NCBI GenBank assembly: GCA_039519185.1 | Contig: CM076846.1 | Coordinates: forward strand, 223,684,659-223,748,658 | Length of the DNA: 64,000 nucleotides | Direction: 5' to 3' | Origin: Astragalus membranaceus | Taxonomy: Eukaryota; Streptophyta; Magnoliopsida; Fabales; Fabaceae | Shown here: one piece after another, positions 43,309 through 53,729 of the stretch | Position numbering within the stretch: the first letter of the stretch is position 1 | How the letters are laid out: each line of letters begins with the position of its first letter | The notes under the pieces: generated by a model | Databases searched by the model: none | The model's input: the letters and a program-made list of their open reading frames with translations, nothing else | What the model was told of the DNA's origin: nothing | Made by a program: the position numbers and the translations under genes

Positions 43309-44162
43309 TCTATACTATTAACCTACTATCAAAATATCAATTTTATCTTTTTTCCAACTAAATAATTTAAGAATATTTATGTAATTTCACTTTTTCACTT
43401 TTTTAAACTTTTCCACTCTCTCACACATACTTTTTCAAACTTTTTCACTCTCTCACACTTTTTTAAACTTTTTCACTTTCTGTCATATACTTTTTCACTC
43501 TCACATCCTCTTTCTTCCTCTAACTCTATCTCATTTTTCTATATTTCACAATATATATAATTTAATTTCATCTACATGTCTTTTTCATTTTTTTTAATAT
43601 TTTATTTTTTCTCTGTCAATAAGTTTCATTTAGTCTTTACGTGAAATATTACAATTTCAAAAATTTGAAACTTTACTACAATTTTGTTTTCTAATCTCTA
43701 CATAAAATATTACTTATCACTTTCTCTCATATATTTTTTTAAACTTTTTCAATCTTCCTCACACATTTTTTCACTCCCTCCTCCTCTTTCTTCCTTTAAC
43801 TCTATCTCATTCTTTATTTTTCACAATATATCTATTTTAATTTCATTCACATGCTCCTTCATTTTTAATATTCCTATTTTATCTATCAATAAGATTTATT
43901 TAGTCTCTACGAAAAATAAATTTGGAAAATTTGAAACTTTAATACAATTTTGTTTTTTAATATCTACGGGAAATATTATATATTGCTGGTAAATGTTCAC
44001 GGGGTAATGTTCGGACTAACTCAATTACAATTTAAAACTTTTTGTTTATCTACTTTAAATTAGTCTTGATTTTCACGAGATAATGTTCGGACTAATTAAA
44101 TTATGTCTAAGTCTATTAATAAAAATAACACGAAAACACGTATCACGAGTATATACCGCTAG
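43309..44162 (+). mobile_element. Helitron-like element, 854 bp, inserted in the LINE relic
   Basis: Starts A|TCTATACTATTAACC and ends CTAG|T, with a degenerate hairpin (ACGTATCACGAGT) about nine bases before. The interrupted LINE RT reading (NETFI...LIPK) independently places the insertion. The interior is T-rich with an internal tandem duplication of about 230-300 bp (43395-43680 versus 43700-43960) and no helicase coding. Confidence 0.7.
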
Positions 44163-44630
44163 TTTTATCTTGATCCCCAAAATAGACAATGTAGCTTGTA
44201 TGAAGCAATTCAGAGTTATTGGATTGTGCAATGTGTCCTATAAGGCGATTATTATGCTTCTTGACGCGTGAGGGAAGTTTTATTTTATCTAAGAATTCCT
44301 ATTTGGGGGGGAGTATCTATCTGGATTTGGTTAGCCCGAGACACCTTCGATTTCATTATTGTGAAGGTCAATCAAATATTAAGCTATTTTTTTTACTAAC
44401 AAATATTAAGCTCTTGGAAAGCAAGAACCCAGTCTTTTTGCAGGGAGACTAATTTTGACCAAATTGGTATTACAAGTTATGCCTAATTATGCAATGCAAA
44501 TGTGCTCACTCCCTAAAGGGGTCGGTGACGAAATAGATAGAAAATGCAAGAATTTTGTTTGGGGTGATGATCAAACCCATCGTAGTTTACATTGCTAAAC
44601 TGGGATACAATCTGCAAGCCTAAAAAGGAT

Positions 44631-44647
44631 GGGGGGGGGGGGGGGGG
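44631..44647 (+). repeat. Run of 17 G
   Basis: GGAT followed by 17 G inside the LINE relic where the family has a MGGLGL codon run. It could be slippage or an assembly artefact. Confidence 0.9.
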
Positions 44648-44899
44648 CTTGGTCTAGGGAATTCTAGAAAAATCAATTCAGTGTTCATGAAGAAAGGTTC
44701 TTGGAACTTATGTAATATATACACTTTGGGCAGCAAGTATTCGAGGTAAATACAAGTGCAACAGGGATGGCTTTCCTAAAATTTCAGTGAACAAACTTGG
44801 CTCGATTATTTGGAGAGATATCTGCCAAACATGGGACACGTTCGAAGGTCGCCTTAAATAGAGGAGGGTGTTAGTGTTAGCAGCTTTGTTCACTCAAAT

Positions 44900-45365
44900 A
44901 ACTACTAGAATTTGGAAAAGTTGAGATTATGCTTACCTTACCTTAGTGAATTGCTAATAACCGAGTAAAACAAACTGAACTCGAGTCAAAAACTACTTTT
45001 GTTTGACTTTTGATTTATGCAATACGAGTTCACGAGCTAAACAAAGTTGATCGAGAGTTTGAGTTGAGTCATGCTCGAGTTGGGAAAAAATTCAAGTCAA
45101 ACTTGAGCCGATTTTCGAGATAAACCAATTCTTATCAAGTTGAGTCGAGCTGAATCAATTTTGACTCAACTCATTTTCAAATCTAGCTTTAGCCTCCAAT
45201 TTTTTTAGGCATCAAGTCTATTTGCTAATTTAACTAATAATATTAATTTCATAGGTATTTAATTTCTAGGGTCTATAGGATTAATTCCACTCACAACTTT
45301 TGTTACTATTTAATTAATCAACAAAATTAATCAATCATGTTGATGCATTTAACAATTAATTTTCG
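44900..45365. other. Repetitive intergenic DNA with GAGTCGAGC-type motifs
   Basis: 44960-45190 has many scattered ACTCGAGT/TTGAGTCGAG variants in both orientations, like subterminal parts of non-autonomous hAT-like repeats, but I could not define ends. The remainder is AT-rich without a gene. Confidence 0.4.
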
Positions 45366-45372
45366 GTTTAAA

Positions 45373-45542
45373 TATATGTTTAGTCCTTGCAAATATACGT
45401 TTTATTCAGTTTAGTCCCTGTAAAAATAAAATTGTGTTTATCCCTTGCAAATATAAGTTTGATCCAATTTAGTCCCTGTAAAAATAAAACTTTGTTTTTC
45501 GTCCCTGCAAATATACGTTTTATCCAGTTTGGTCTCTGTAAT
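45373..45542. repeat. Three tandem ~57-bp units (TTTAGTCCCTGTAAAAATAAAA type)
   Basis: Units begin with TAGTCCTTGCAAATATACG, TATCCCTTGCAAATATAAG and CGTCCCTGCAAATATACG, each followed by TTTTAT or TTGATCCAGTTTAGTCCCTGTA. The hAT-like element is inserted in the third unit's end; the unit resumes after it with CTGTAAT. Confidence 0.8.
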
Positions 45543-46120
45543 TAGGGATGGCAATTTCTACCCGTAAGTGGGGATCCCCGCGGGGATTGCCCCGTTCGGG
45601 GCCCCATGGGCGGGGAATTTTCCCCGTGGGGACGGGGACGGGGCCGGGGGAGAAAATCTCCCCGCAGTCAAAGTGGGGATGGGGACGGGGATCATACCCC
45701 CCGCCCCGTGCCGTGGGGACTCCGCCCCGAAATATATTACATAAATATTTTTATTATAGAAGTATATTATACTATAAGTATTAATTTTTTAGTCTTTTTA
45801 TACGTGTTTCTAATTTAAAATATTTAATTGTTCTAACTTTTATACTTTTTAAATATTAAAATATAAAAGTAAGACTAACTTTTATATTTTTTGTATTAAA
45901 ATATTAAAGTTTTGTTTTTTAGTCTTACTTTTATATATTTATTCAATTTTATTATATTTTAATTTATATTTTTTCAAACTTTTAATAAATTTTCGGATTC
46001 CCCGCGGGGACCGTGGGAATCCGTGGGGATGGGGATGGAGGAGGAAAACTCTCCGAAGCGGGGATCGGGGGACAACTTGGGAAGCGGGGACGGGGACGCC
46101 CCGCCCCATTGCCATCCCTA
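45543..46120. mobile_element. Short non-autonomous hAT-like element, target duplication CTGTAAT
   Basis: Termini TAGGGATGGCAAT (45543) and ATTGCCATCCCTA (ends 46120) are inverted repeats. CTGTAAT flanks at 45536-45542 and 46121-46127 (7 bp visible, 8 expected for hAT). Both arms are rich in GGGGACGGGGA/CCCCGCGGGG motifs and the core is A/T. No coding. Confidence 0.85.
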
Positions 46121-46273
46121 CTGTAATATGGAAACCCCTGGAAATATCTTAAAGATGTTAACACAAAGGGCTGTGGAATTATTTGAATTAAAATGCAATT
46201 CATTTACAACAAAATGTGCCCAACTCAATGCCCCACTACATCATCCTTGTCCCGGTTTTCGAATAATCTATTT

Positions 46274-49200
46274 CTATAATTCATCATGATACTTCCCATC
46301 TACTACTGGTAAATCCTGATGTAATTTGTGAAGATAGCCAGCAGCTAATGAAGCATGAAGTGCAGCTCCATAAGGAAGAGCATCTTCATTGACTTTGAAA
46401 TAGGGAGAGTGTGGTGAGTGAAAAAGTTCAATAGAGTCATTTTTCATTCCAAGCATAAAGAAGTATCCAGGCAAAACCTGTTGATAGAAGGAAAAGTCCT
46501 CAGATCCCATCAATGGTTCCATTCCTTTTACATTATTGATGCCAACCACACTCCCGGCAACACTTTGAAAATAGTCATGCAACTTGGGGTTGTTTACAGT
46601 TGGAGGGAAGGAAGGATTCTCCTCATCAAAGAAGTCAACTGTTGCATTGCACCTATGCACAGCAGCTTGGCCAGTGATAACCTACACATATCAATCAGCC
46701 TTGGTGAAAACTACAGCAGGAGTACAGCACAAGAAATCATATCAGATTGCTACGTAGCACCGACACTTCCGGTTGAAAACGTGTCCGGTGTCCGACACCA
46801 ACACCGACACTTCAATTACTTGCATTTTTTAAAATTAAAACCGGTGTCTATGTGTCTATTTCTGTGTCGTGTCCGGTGTCTGTGTCGGTGCTTCATAGTC
46901 AAACTGACAACAAAAGAAGATAGGTCATTTATGAATCTTTTTGTGTGGTCTAATTTCAAGAAAAAACACATGAGAATTTAGTTCCACAAATTTCTATAAT
47001 CCATGGATTTGAACCCCCAATGCAAGTTTTAAGTCAAGTGAAAAGAGAAGAACACAAAGACCTTGAAAAAGACCTACCAAAGTTGTCAGGTAAAAGGTCT
47101 ATCGCTCTTCTCTGTGACACTATAATGTGAAATTTTCATTATTAGATCAAAATCCATTACATTTAGCAGGAGTATGTAAGTATGTTGTCTAACCATTTGT
47201 ATAGCAGCAAATAAGAATAAACACACTTTTGACGCAGTAAAAAAAATTAGAGATCACTATTTCCATTTAAAGCATAGAAATGCAACTATTCTCCATGACA
47301 GACCTGCTCAATCCGATGTCTCAGCTGTGTGAAGCTCTCATTTGAAAAGGCTCGGAAGGTGCCACCAATTGTGACAGAGTCTGGAATGACATTGAAAGCA
47401 CCACCTCCTTGAAATTTTCCTACAGTCAAAACCTGTGAGGATACATAACTTTTGTTAGGAAGACATAAAGGACTGCCTCTATAAACAAGGAATTCATATT
47501 TCAAGTTGTTTACCTGGGAGTCCAGAGGATCAATCTCGCGAGAAACAATGTGTTGTAAACTAACAATCACATTGGAAGCTGCCAAAATGGGGTCTATAGA
47601 ATGTTGAGGAATGGCTGCATGGCCTCCCCTGCCACTAATTACTGCTTCAAAGAAGCCACTTCCTGCAAACATAGGACCAGATCTAGAGGCCACTTCACCT
47701 ATAGGTAAGCGGTGAGTGACATGCAATCCGAATATGGCAGAGACGTTTTCTAAGACTCCAGCATCTAAAATTTTCTTACCCCCACCACCTCCTTCTTCTG
47801 CTGGTTGAAAAACAAGAACAACAGTTCCCTATACAAATTAAGGAATGATATCAGGGATCCATAAGAGGATGAAAACAAGAGAACATGAATTTCAGAAGAA
47901 AGTAGTAGGCAGGAGTCATCTTTGGATAGAAGATGATCCAGTGGCCAAGTTTTTTCCTTCTATTTTTTGCTTCATTTTCAGTCTTTTTCTAGAGTACTCT
48001 CTAGTCTCTTTTATAAGCAAAAATTGGTCAGTAAAAATTGATGTATTTGATTCAAATATATTAACTTCCGTTGACCAATTTTTACTTATAAAAAAAAGAC
48101 CGGAGCATATGTGTTTGTTAGAGTTACAACAATAATGGATGCATTGATTTATGTTTCAAAGACTTAAGTGGCATGTCCCATGATAGGATGACTAGAACCT
48201 ACAAACTTGAAATTTGCAGCAGCCTGCCAATACTCAAATGTCAGAAATAGAAGTCATTTAGGGACCGCGATCCACTGTAGTCATTTTTGACTGCAGTCAC
48301 AGCAGTCATCACACACATTCACCATTGGATCTTCCAACTTTAGACTTTGGCATGATTGAATTAAAAACACATGAGCTGCAAATCTAAAGGTCTGTTTGGA
48401 TTGAAAAAAAATGTTGTGTTAGTGAAAACAATTTGTTCACTATTTTTCATAAGAATCATAATGTTAAAAGTTTTTGCAATTTAATGTCAAGTTTGGTTTG
48501 AAAGTATCATCTTGTTTTCACTTAGTTTTCTACTTTCAGTTTTTCTAAACAAATATTTAAAATAAGGACTACATGTGTCTCAATCCAAAGCAAAGCAATA
48601 ATCTCCTCACATTCAAAACTTATTTGAAGAGCAGCATATCAACAAAGCATAAAAAAACAACAGCATTAACATTAAAAGGGGGAATATCAAAAACCATACT
48701 GGTAAATCCTTTTCATGGTCCTTAAGGATCTTTGCAGCACCAAGAAGCATGGCAACATGAGCATCATGACCACATCCATGCATCTTTCCAGGTACTTTAC
48801 TCTTATGCTCCCACTCCACCAATTCCTAAAAATCAACAAAATCAACAAAATATATAATAAATTAAAAGCTTCTTTTTTTTTTCATTTATAATCTATAATA
48901 ATAAAAATTGAAAGCCAAAACCTTGAGAAGAAAGAAAAACCTGCATAAGAAGAGCATCCATATCAGCTCTAATTGCAACAAAAGGAGGGAGACCAGTTCC
49001 TATGTAACCAATAACACCAGTAACAGCAACTGGGTATTTATATGAAATACCCAGTTTATCCAATTCTGCTCTTATCAGTTTACTGGTCTCAAATTCCTCA
49101 TAACCCAGTTCTGGATTCTCATGAATCTTTCTCCTAATATTCACAATCCAATCAAAAACCCGAGACTCCTTTGCTAAATTCAAAAACTTGGGGATTCCTA

Positions 49201-49276
49201 AGCTCTCATCAGAGAAAATTGGTGTTGCAGCAAAAAAGCAAATGAAAATGGTGATGAACCATTTGAAGAAAGCCAT
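46274..49276 (-). CDS. ILL: IAA-amino acid hydrolase, ILR1-like (M20 peptidase), five exons
   Basis: Exons (minus strand): 48941-49276, 48700-48825, 47514-47828, 47304-47432, 46274-46681. All introns are GT-AG, all junctions keep phase 0, total 437 codons, the usual family length. The start MAFFKWFITIFICFFAATPIF is a signal peptide and the protein ends KYHDEL, an HDEL ER-retention signal. Metal ligands expected from the family are present: Cys130 and His132 in HGCGHDAH, Glu166 in FQPAEEGG, His190 in GLHV and the His of HSPYF near residue 393. These enzymes release free auxin from IAA-amino acid conjugates in the ER, and some relatives act on jasmonate conjugates. No lesion seen. Which paralogue (ILR1, IAR3, ILL) cannot be told without alignment. 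A MITE-like insert lies in intron 4. Confidence 0.93.
46749..46899. mobile_element. MITE-like element in ILL intron 4
   Basis: GCTACGTAGCACCGACAC at the left and GTGTCGGTGCTTCATAGTC at the right are inverted copies. The interior repeats GTGTCCGGTGTC several times. It lies in the intron between ILL exons 4 and 5 and does not touch the splice sites. Confidence 0.65.
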
Positions 49277-49333
49277 GGATGATGCTTTCAAGTTTGAGTT
49301 GGAGAAGTGGGTAAAGGGAAAAAGAAAGGAGTT

Positions 49334-49364
49334 GTGAGTCACAACTCACAGCACAATATATATA
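49334..49364 (-). promoter_or_regulatory. Core promoter of the ILL gene: TATA box and a palindromic TGAGTCA
   Basis: The minus strand has TATATATATT (complement of 49355-49364), about 80 bp before the start codon. Just downstream, at about 49330-49349, GAGTTGTGAGTCACAACTC forms a nearly perfect palindrome centred on TGAGTCA, a GCN4/bZIP-type site. It falls in or next to the short 5' leader. Confidence 0.55.
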
Positions 49365-49399
49365 GCATAGCAGAAGCAGGTAGTAATTTAGTCTAAAGG

Positions 49400-49720
49400 A
49401 AATCAAAACCGGACTGGACATTGAACTGGGAGAGATAGTAGTTCAGGGGTTCTTTGGTTGAATCGGTTGAATGGGGGTTGAACCGAAATTAATTAAATAT
49501 ATTATTTAATATATTTTTTACAATATATAAATGATAAAAAATAAAAAAAAATCATAGTATGACATAATAAAATTATAATATTCAACAATCATTGGCCGGT
49601 TTTTCGGTTCAATTCCCGGTTCTTCAGCAATCCAGTTTTGGGGTTCAACTGGACCGGATAGAGGTCCAGTTCCCGGTTCAACCGGTCGAATCGTTCGGTC
49701 CGGTCCGATTTTGACAACCT
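49400..49720. mobile_element. Non-autonomous repeat with GGTTC/CCGGT-rich inverted ends upstream of ILL
   Basis: CAAAACCGGACTGGAC (about 49404) is the inverted copy of GTCCGGTCCGATTTTG (about 49697-49712). Between are many GGTTCAACCGG/CCGGTTC motifs around an AT-rich core. It starts about 40 bp upstream of the ILL TATA box. No clear target duplication. Confidence 0.55.
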
Positions 49721-50218
49721 TGCAAAATACAATAGGCTTTTCATTTTTACTTGTCCCAAAACATAGTCTCTTACAACTTTTTATATACATTTATTATTCT
49801 TGCAACATATCTTTATTAATAACGCACTAAAGTGTGTTGGTAAATGAAAAAAGGGTAATTTAATAATAATTATATAAAATTTTAACATATTAACTATACT
49901 CCTAATTTTTTTTAATAACAGTAAAAAGTAGAATGATGAGTACATTTTTTTAGAGAAATATTAACTTTTTTTTAGAGAAAATAGTGGTAATTTATTTATT
50001 TTTTTTACAAAAGTATTCTATTCTAAACAAGTAAACATCAAATTTAAAATATGAAGAACATGTGAATTGAAGATGGTGACAGGTTAGGAAATTGGAGGTG
50101 CAAGTAACAACACGTGACAATATTCATTTCTTCACTTCCGTCCGTCAGCCTTCCCTTTTTCTCTTATAAAAAACACGTGACATATATTCTGGTTGGTTGG
50201 TTCTTACTTACTAAACTA
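49721..50218. other. AT-rich intergenic DNA upstream of ILL, nothing recognised
   Basis: No ORF with recognisable content. It borders the LINE target site at 50219. Confidence 0.6.
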
Positions 50219-50499
50219 ATGGTGTGATTGTTTTTTTTTTTTTTTTTTGGTCAAAAGGTTTAATGATTAGCATAAAATGGGCAAAGGCCCAAACCATTAC
50301 AACCCGGAAGATTGGAAAAGCAAATAAACAGGCACCACACAAGTAGTGGGCTCAGAAAAACGAAACAGGGAAAGGCCCAACAAAAGGCAAGAAGTCCAAC
50401 ACAAAAAAGGAAAACGAAAATAATTATCCCTGAAGCAGCAAAGAAGAAAACGAGAGAAAGGAAAGTAAAAAGTAAACTATAGAAAATAATACAAACTCA

Positions 50500-52565
50500 T
50501 CAGATCCATAAATGCTGGCAATCGAAAGCAAGAGCATTGCGAATAGTAAAAGGGGGAGAAGTGGACCAAGAACCTTGAAGATTACCCTCCATTGACAAAC
50601 GGGCAATTTGATGAGCAGTATTGTTTCCCTCTCGATTAGTCCAGGTAACACCACTTTTGCAAAAAGGTTGTCTAATCTGATTGATATCCTCAATAATACC
50701 ATTGATTTCTACCCTTTTTGTATTACCTCTGCAGGATTCAATTACACTCTGATTGTCAGATTCAAGGATGACATTCTTAAAGCTGAGAGTTTGGGCCAAG
50801 GAAGCCGCATCACGAAGTGCCAAGGCTTCCGCAACTATAGCCGATGGAGCATAGAATCTGCGAGAACTCATGGTGAGCAACCTACCTTTGTCATCTCTGA
50901 TTATTATTCCTGTAAAACCGAAACCCATGGCTTTATTAAAAGCCACATCAGAGTTAGCTTTTATAAATGTAGCTCGTGGTGGTCTCCATACCTGAGATCT
51001 GTCACGAAGACCAGGATTGGGAATAAGAGATGGGGTTTGTGGGGAGGAGGGGGTTGAGGTAGCTAAGAGAAATTCAAAAACCTGATTTTGTATTCTGAAA
51101 AGAGTCTCTATAGGGTTTGGTGTCTTACCATTAAAGGCCATGTCATTCCTGACCTTCCAGATATGCCAGAGAGTATAAAAAAGCCTAGAGATGCCATCCT
51201 TAGATTTCTGAAGGTGCTGAGTGCAGGTTTGAATAAGCCAATTTTGTATACTAGTGAGGCCAAGTCTAGAAGGGGTAGGAATGAAATGGAGGCCAAACCA
51301 TAAGGGCTGAGTCCAAGGGCAGAGCAAGAATAAATGTTCAGGAGTTTCTGACTCAGCATGGCAAATAGGACAGAGGGGGTTGTGAGAGATATGTTTCTTG
51401 TGGAGAACTTCTCTAGTGGATAGAAAGTTGTGGCTAAGTCTCCAAAGGAAGTGTTTTAACTTTGCAGGGGTGTGAGAGGACCAAATTAGATCCCAGAGAA
51501 GAGAGAGATTAGAGTTTGAAGTGGAAGGTTTGTTCGAGATGGTATAATTATGATTAAATAAGGATTTATAGCCAGATTTTACAGTATATGAGCCATCTAT
51601 AGTGTGGGGCCAAGTGACAGTGTCAGTATGAGCAAACCAAGAAGTAGGGGTTTGAAGGGCTGCAATAGCAGAAGAAGGAGAGAGATTAGATCTTAGCTTA
51701 GTAACATCCCAGTTGTGAGAGGAGTCCATTAGGTCATAAACCTTTATTGCCTCAGCTGCAGGAAGAATAGCAGCTTTAACTCCACTTGCAAGCCAGAAAT
51801 CACCACTAATGTTCACATTAACACCAGATCCAATACTCCATCTACCATCAGATTTAAGCAGGTTTCTCCCATGGAGAAGGCTTTTCCACACCCAAGATGA
51901 TTGTCTGACAGACCCAGCATTCCAAAAATCATCTCTAGGGAAATAAATAGCTTTAAGAGTCTCAGCCCAGATAGAATTAGGATTATGTATCAACCTCCAA
52001 GCCTGCTTAGTCAGCAAAGCAGAATTCAGTTTGGAAAATTCTTTGAAGCCAAGACCTCCCATATCTTTAGGAAAGCACAATTCCTCAAACTTCCTCCAAT
52101 GAATACCCCTAGAGTTACCTGAGGATTGCCACCAAAATTTAGCTACACAGGAAGTAAGAGAGTTACAAAAAGTTTTAGGAAGCTGCAGGATTGCCATAAT
52201 GTAGCTGGGAATGGCCTGAATAACAGCCTTGATGAGCACTTCTTTACCAGCTTCATTAAGAAGGGAACCTCTCCAACCTTCAAGCTTATTAATAACTTTA
52301 TCTTTGAGCCAAGAGAGACCCTGAATTTTTGAACCCCCCCATTCCGCAGGGATGCCAAGATATTTGCCAGGGGAGTCCCAAAGGGGGATGTTAGTCATAG
52401 CTGCAACTTTGAATTTGAAATCTGACTGGACTCTCCCCCCACAAATGATTCCTGATTTAGATAGATTGACCTTTTGACCTGATGCGCTAGTGAAAATGTT
52501 GATAATATTGATGAGATGATAAACTTCTTTCTCATTGTCTCTGGAGAAAAGAATGGCATCATCTC
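50500..52565 (-). pseudogene. LINE ORF2, distal part: RT remainder, zf-RVT and RNase H
   Basis: The frame starts at the deletion joint with DDAILFSRDNEKEVYHLINI, i.e. from within the RT catalytic (F/Y)ADD motif. It continues through VNLSKSGIICG, YLGIPAEWGG, the distal RT region, zf-RVT (LLWDLIWSSHTPAKLKHFLWRL...CPICHAESETPEHLFLLC) and a C-terminal RNase H (SDVAFN, AEALALRDA, ESDNQSVIE carry the expected acidic residues). It ends at 50500. It is out of frame with the proximal part, so no joined protein would be made. Confidence 0.9.
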
Positions 52566-53729
52566 AGATTGACCCTCCAACCAGATCCCATTCTCATCTT
52601 TGATCCTTAGAAGTTTATTTCTATCCCTTCTTTGCACTGTTGAAGCATGAAAAAATTTTGTGTTGTTGTCCCCATAATTTAGCCATTTAATGCGAGATCT
52701 TTGACCCCAATAGAGTTCCTCTTGATGCCATAGTTGATCAATTTTGTTTCTGATGCTGTTACACTCAAACCAGTCCACATTATGAGATGAATTATTCATC
52801 AGATCCAGAAGAATGATCTTGAGCATTTGAATTTCTTTAGCAGCATTTCTAAAAGTTCTCCTATGCCAACCTTTTAGAGAGTTTTTACAATTCAAAACTT
52901 TGCTACTCCAAGAGTCCCAGGGATTAGAGATAGAGTTTTGATCCCAGGCAGAGGACACAATTTGCCTGCATTCCTTATGCTCATCCCAATAAGCTTCATA
53001 TTTAAAAGATTTGCCGCTAGTAAGGGTTGGTTTAGGTTTAAGGACAATTGGGGAGTGGTCAGAGTTAATAATAGGGAGGGCTGTAGCAACAGCATGGGGA
53101 AAAGCAGATCTCCAAGACCAATTGGCAAGGACTCTATCAATTTTTTGCCTAGTAACAAAACCATCCCTAGGATTGCTCATCCAGGTAAACTTACACCCCT
53201 GAAGGGACATATCCATCAAACCAGAGGAGTCAAGAAAGTCTCTGAACAGCCTACCACGAATAGGCTCCAAGTTCCTCAAGCCAACTTTTTCAGAATTATT
53301 TAGCATCTCATTAAAGTCACCAGTACAACACCAAGCACCATCAAGGAGAGGCTTTAAACTAGAAATTTTTGGCCACAAATTCCTTCTATTACAGAAAATA
53401 GGATTGCCATAAATGAAGGAAAATTCAAAAGCAATACCAGAACGCCTTTCCTTAGTGGCACAGTGGATGTAATTAGAACATGATTCCAAAATCTGAATCT
53501 CATAGTAGTCATTCCAGATGAGACACAGACCCCCAGAAGTACCATGAGATTCCACACAAAAACAATGTTGGTAGCAAAGTTTTCTTTTAATTCTTTCAAC
53601 TCTTCCCTTGTGAGCTCTTGTCTCCATTAGGAAGATGATGGCAGGCTTATGATCCCTAACAAGATCACAAAGTTCCCTGTTTGTTGTGGCCGCCGCCAAA
53701 CCACGACAATTCCAGCTAATGCAAGTCAT
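52566..53729 (-). pseudogene. LINE ORF2, proximal part: endonuclease and RT N-terminus
   Basis: Start ATG at 53729 overlaps the ORF1 stop (ATGA). It has an apurinic endonuclease-type domain: SWNCRGL, METRAHKGRV, WCCTGDFNEML, SDHSPI with the expected catalytic residues (about residues 5-235). A linker (QLWHQEELYWGQRSRIKWLNYGDNNTKFFH) and GIWLEGQSE follow, where the frame meets the joint at about 52565. Roughly 330-350 residues of RT expected here are missing. Beyond the joint the frame reads nonsense to 52395. Confidence 0.9.

Larger units (their letters stand above)
43185..44720 (+). pseudogene. LINE reverse-transcriptase relic, split by a Helitron
   Basis: Before the Helitron the plus strand codes HAQWERMGGALFDIIKKVF...PRKIEPLNETFI. 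After it, from 44170, comes LIPKIDNVACMKQFRVIGLCNVSYKAI, a standard LINE RT block (LIPKxDNPxxMKQFRPISLCNVxYK). A deletion then leads to 44440-44700 with LTKLVLQVMPNYAMQMCSLPKGVGDEIDRKCKNFVWGD and (after frameshifts and a G run) GGLGLG...NSVFMKKGSWNL, the distal part of RT. The YADD region is missing. Unrelated in position to the LINE at 50-56 kb. Confidence 0.8.
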
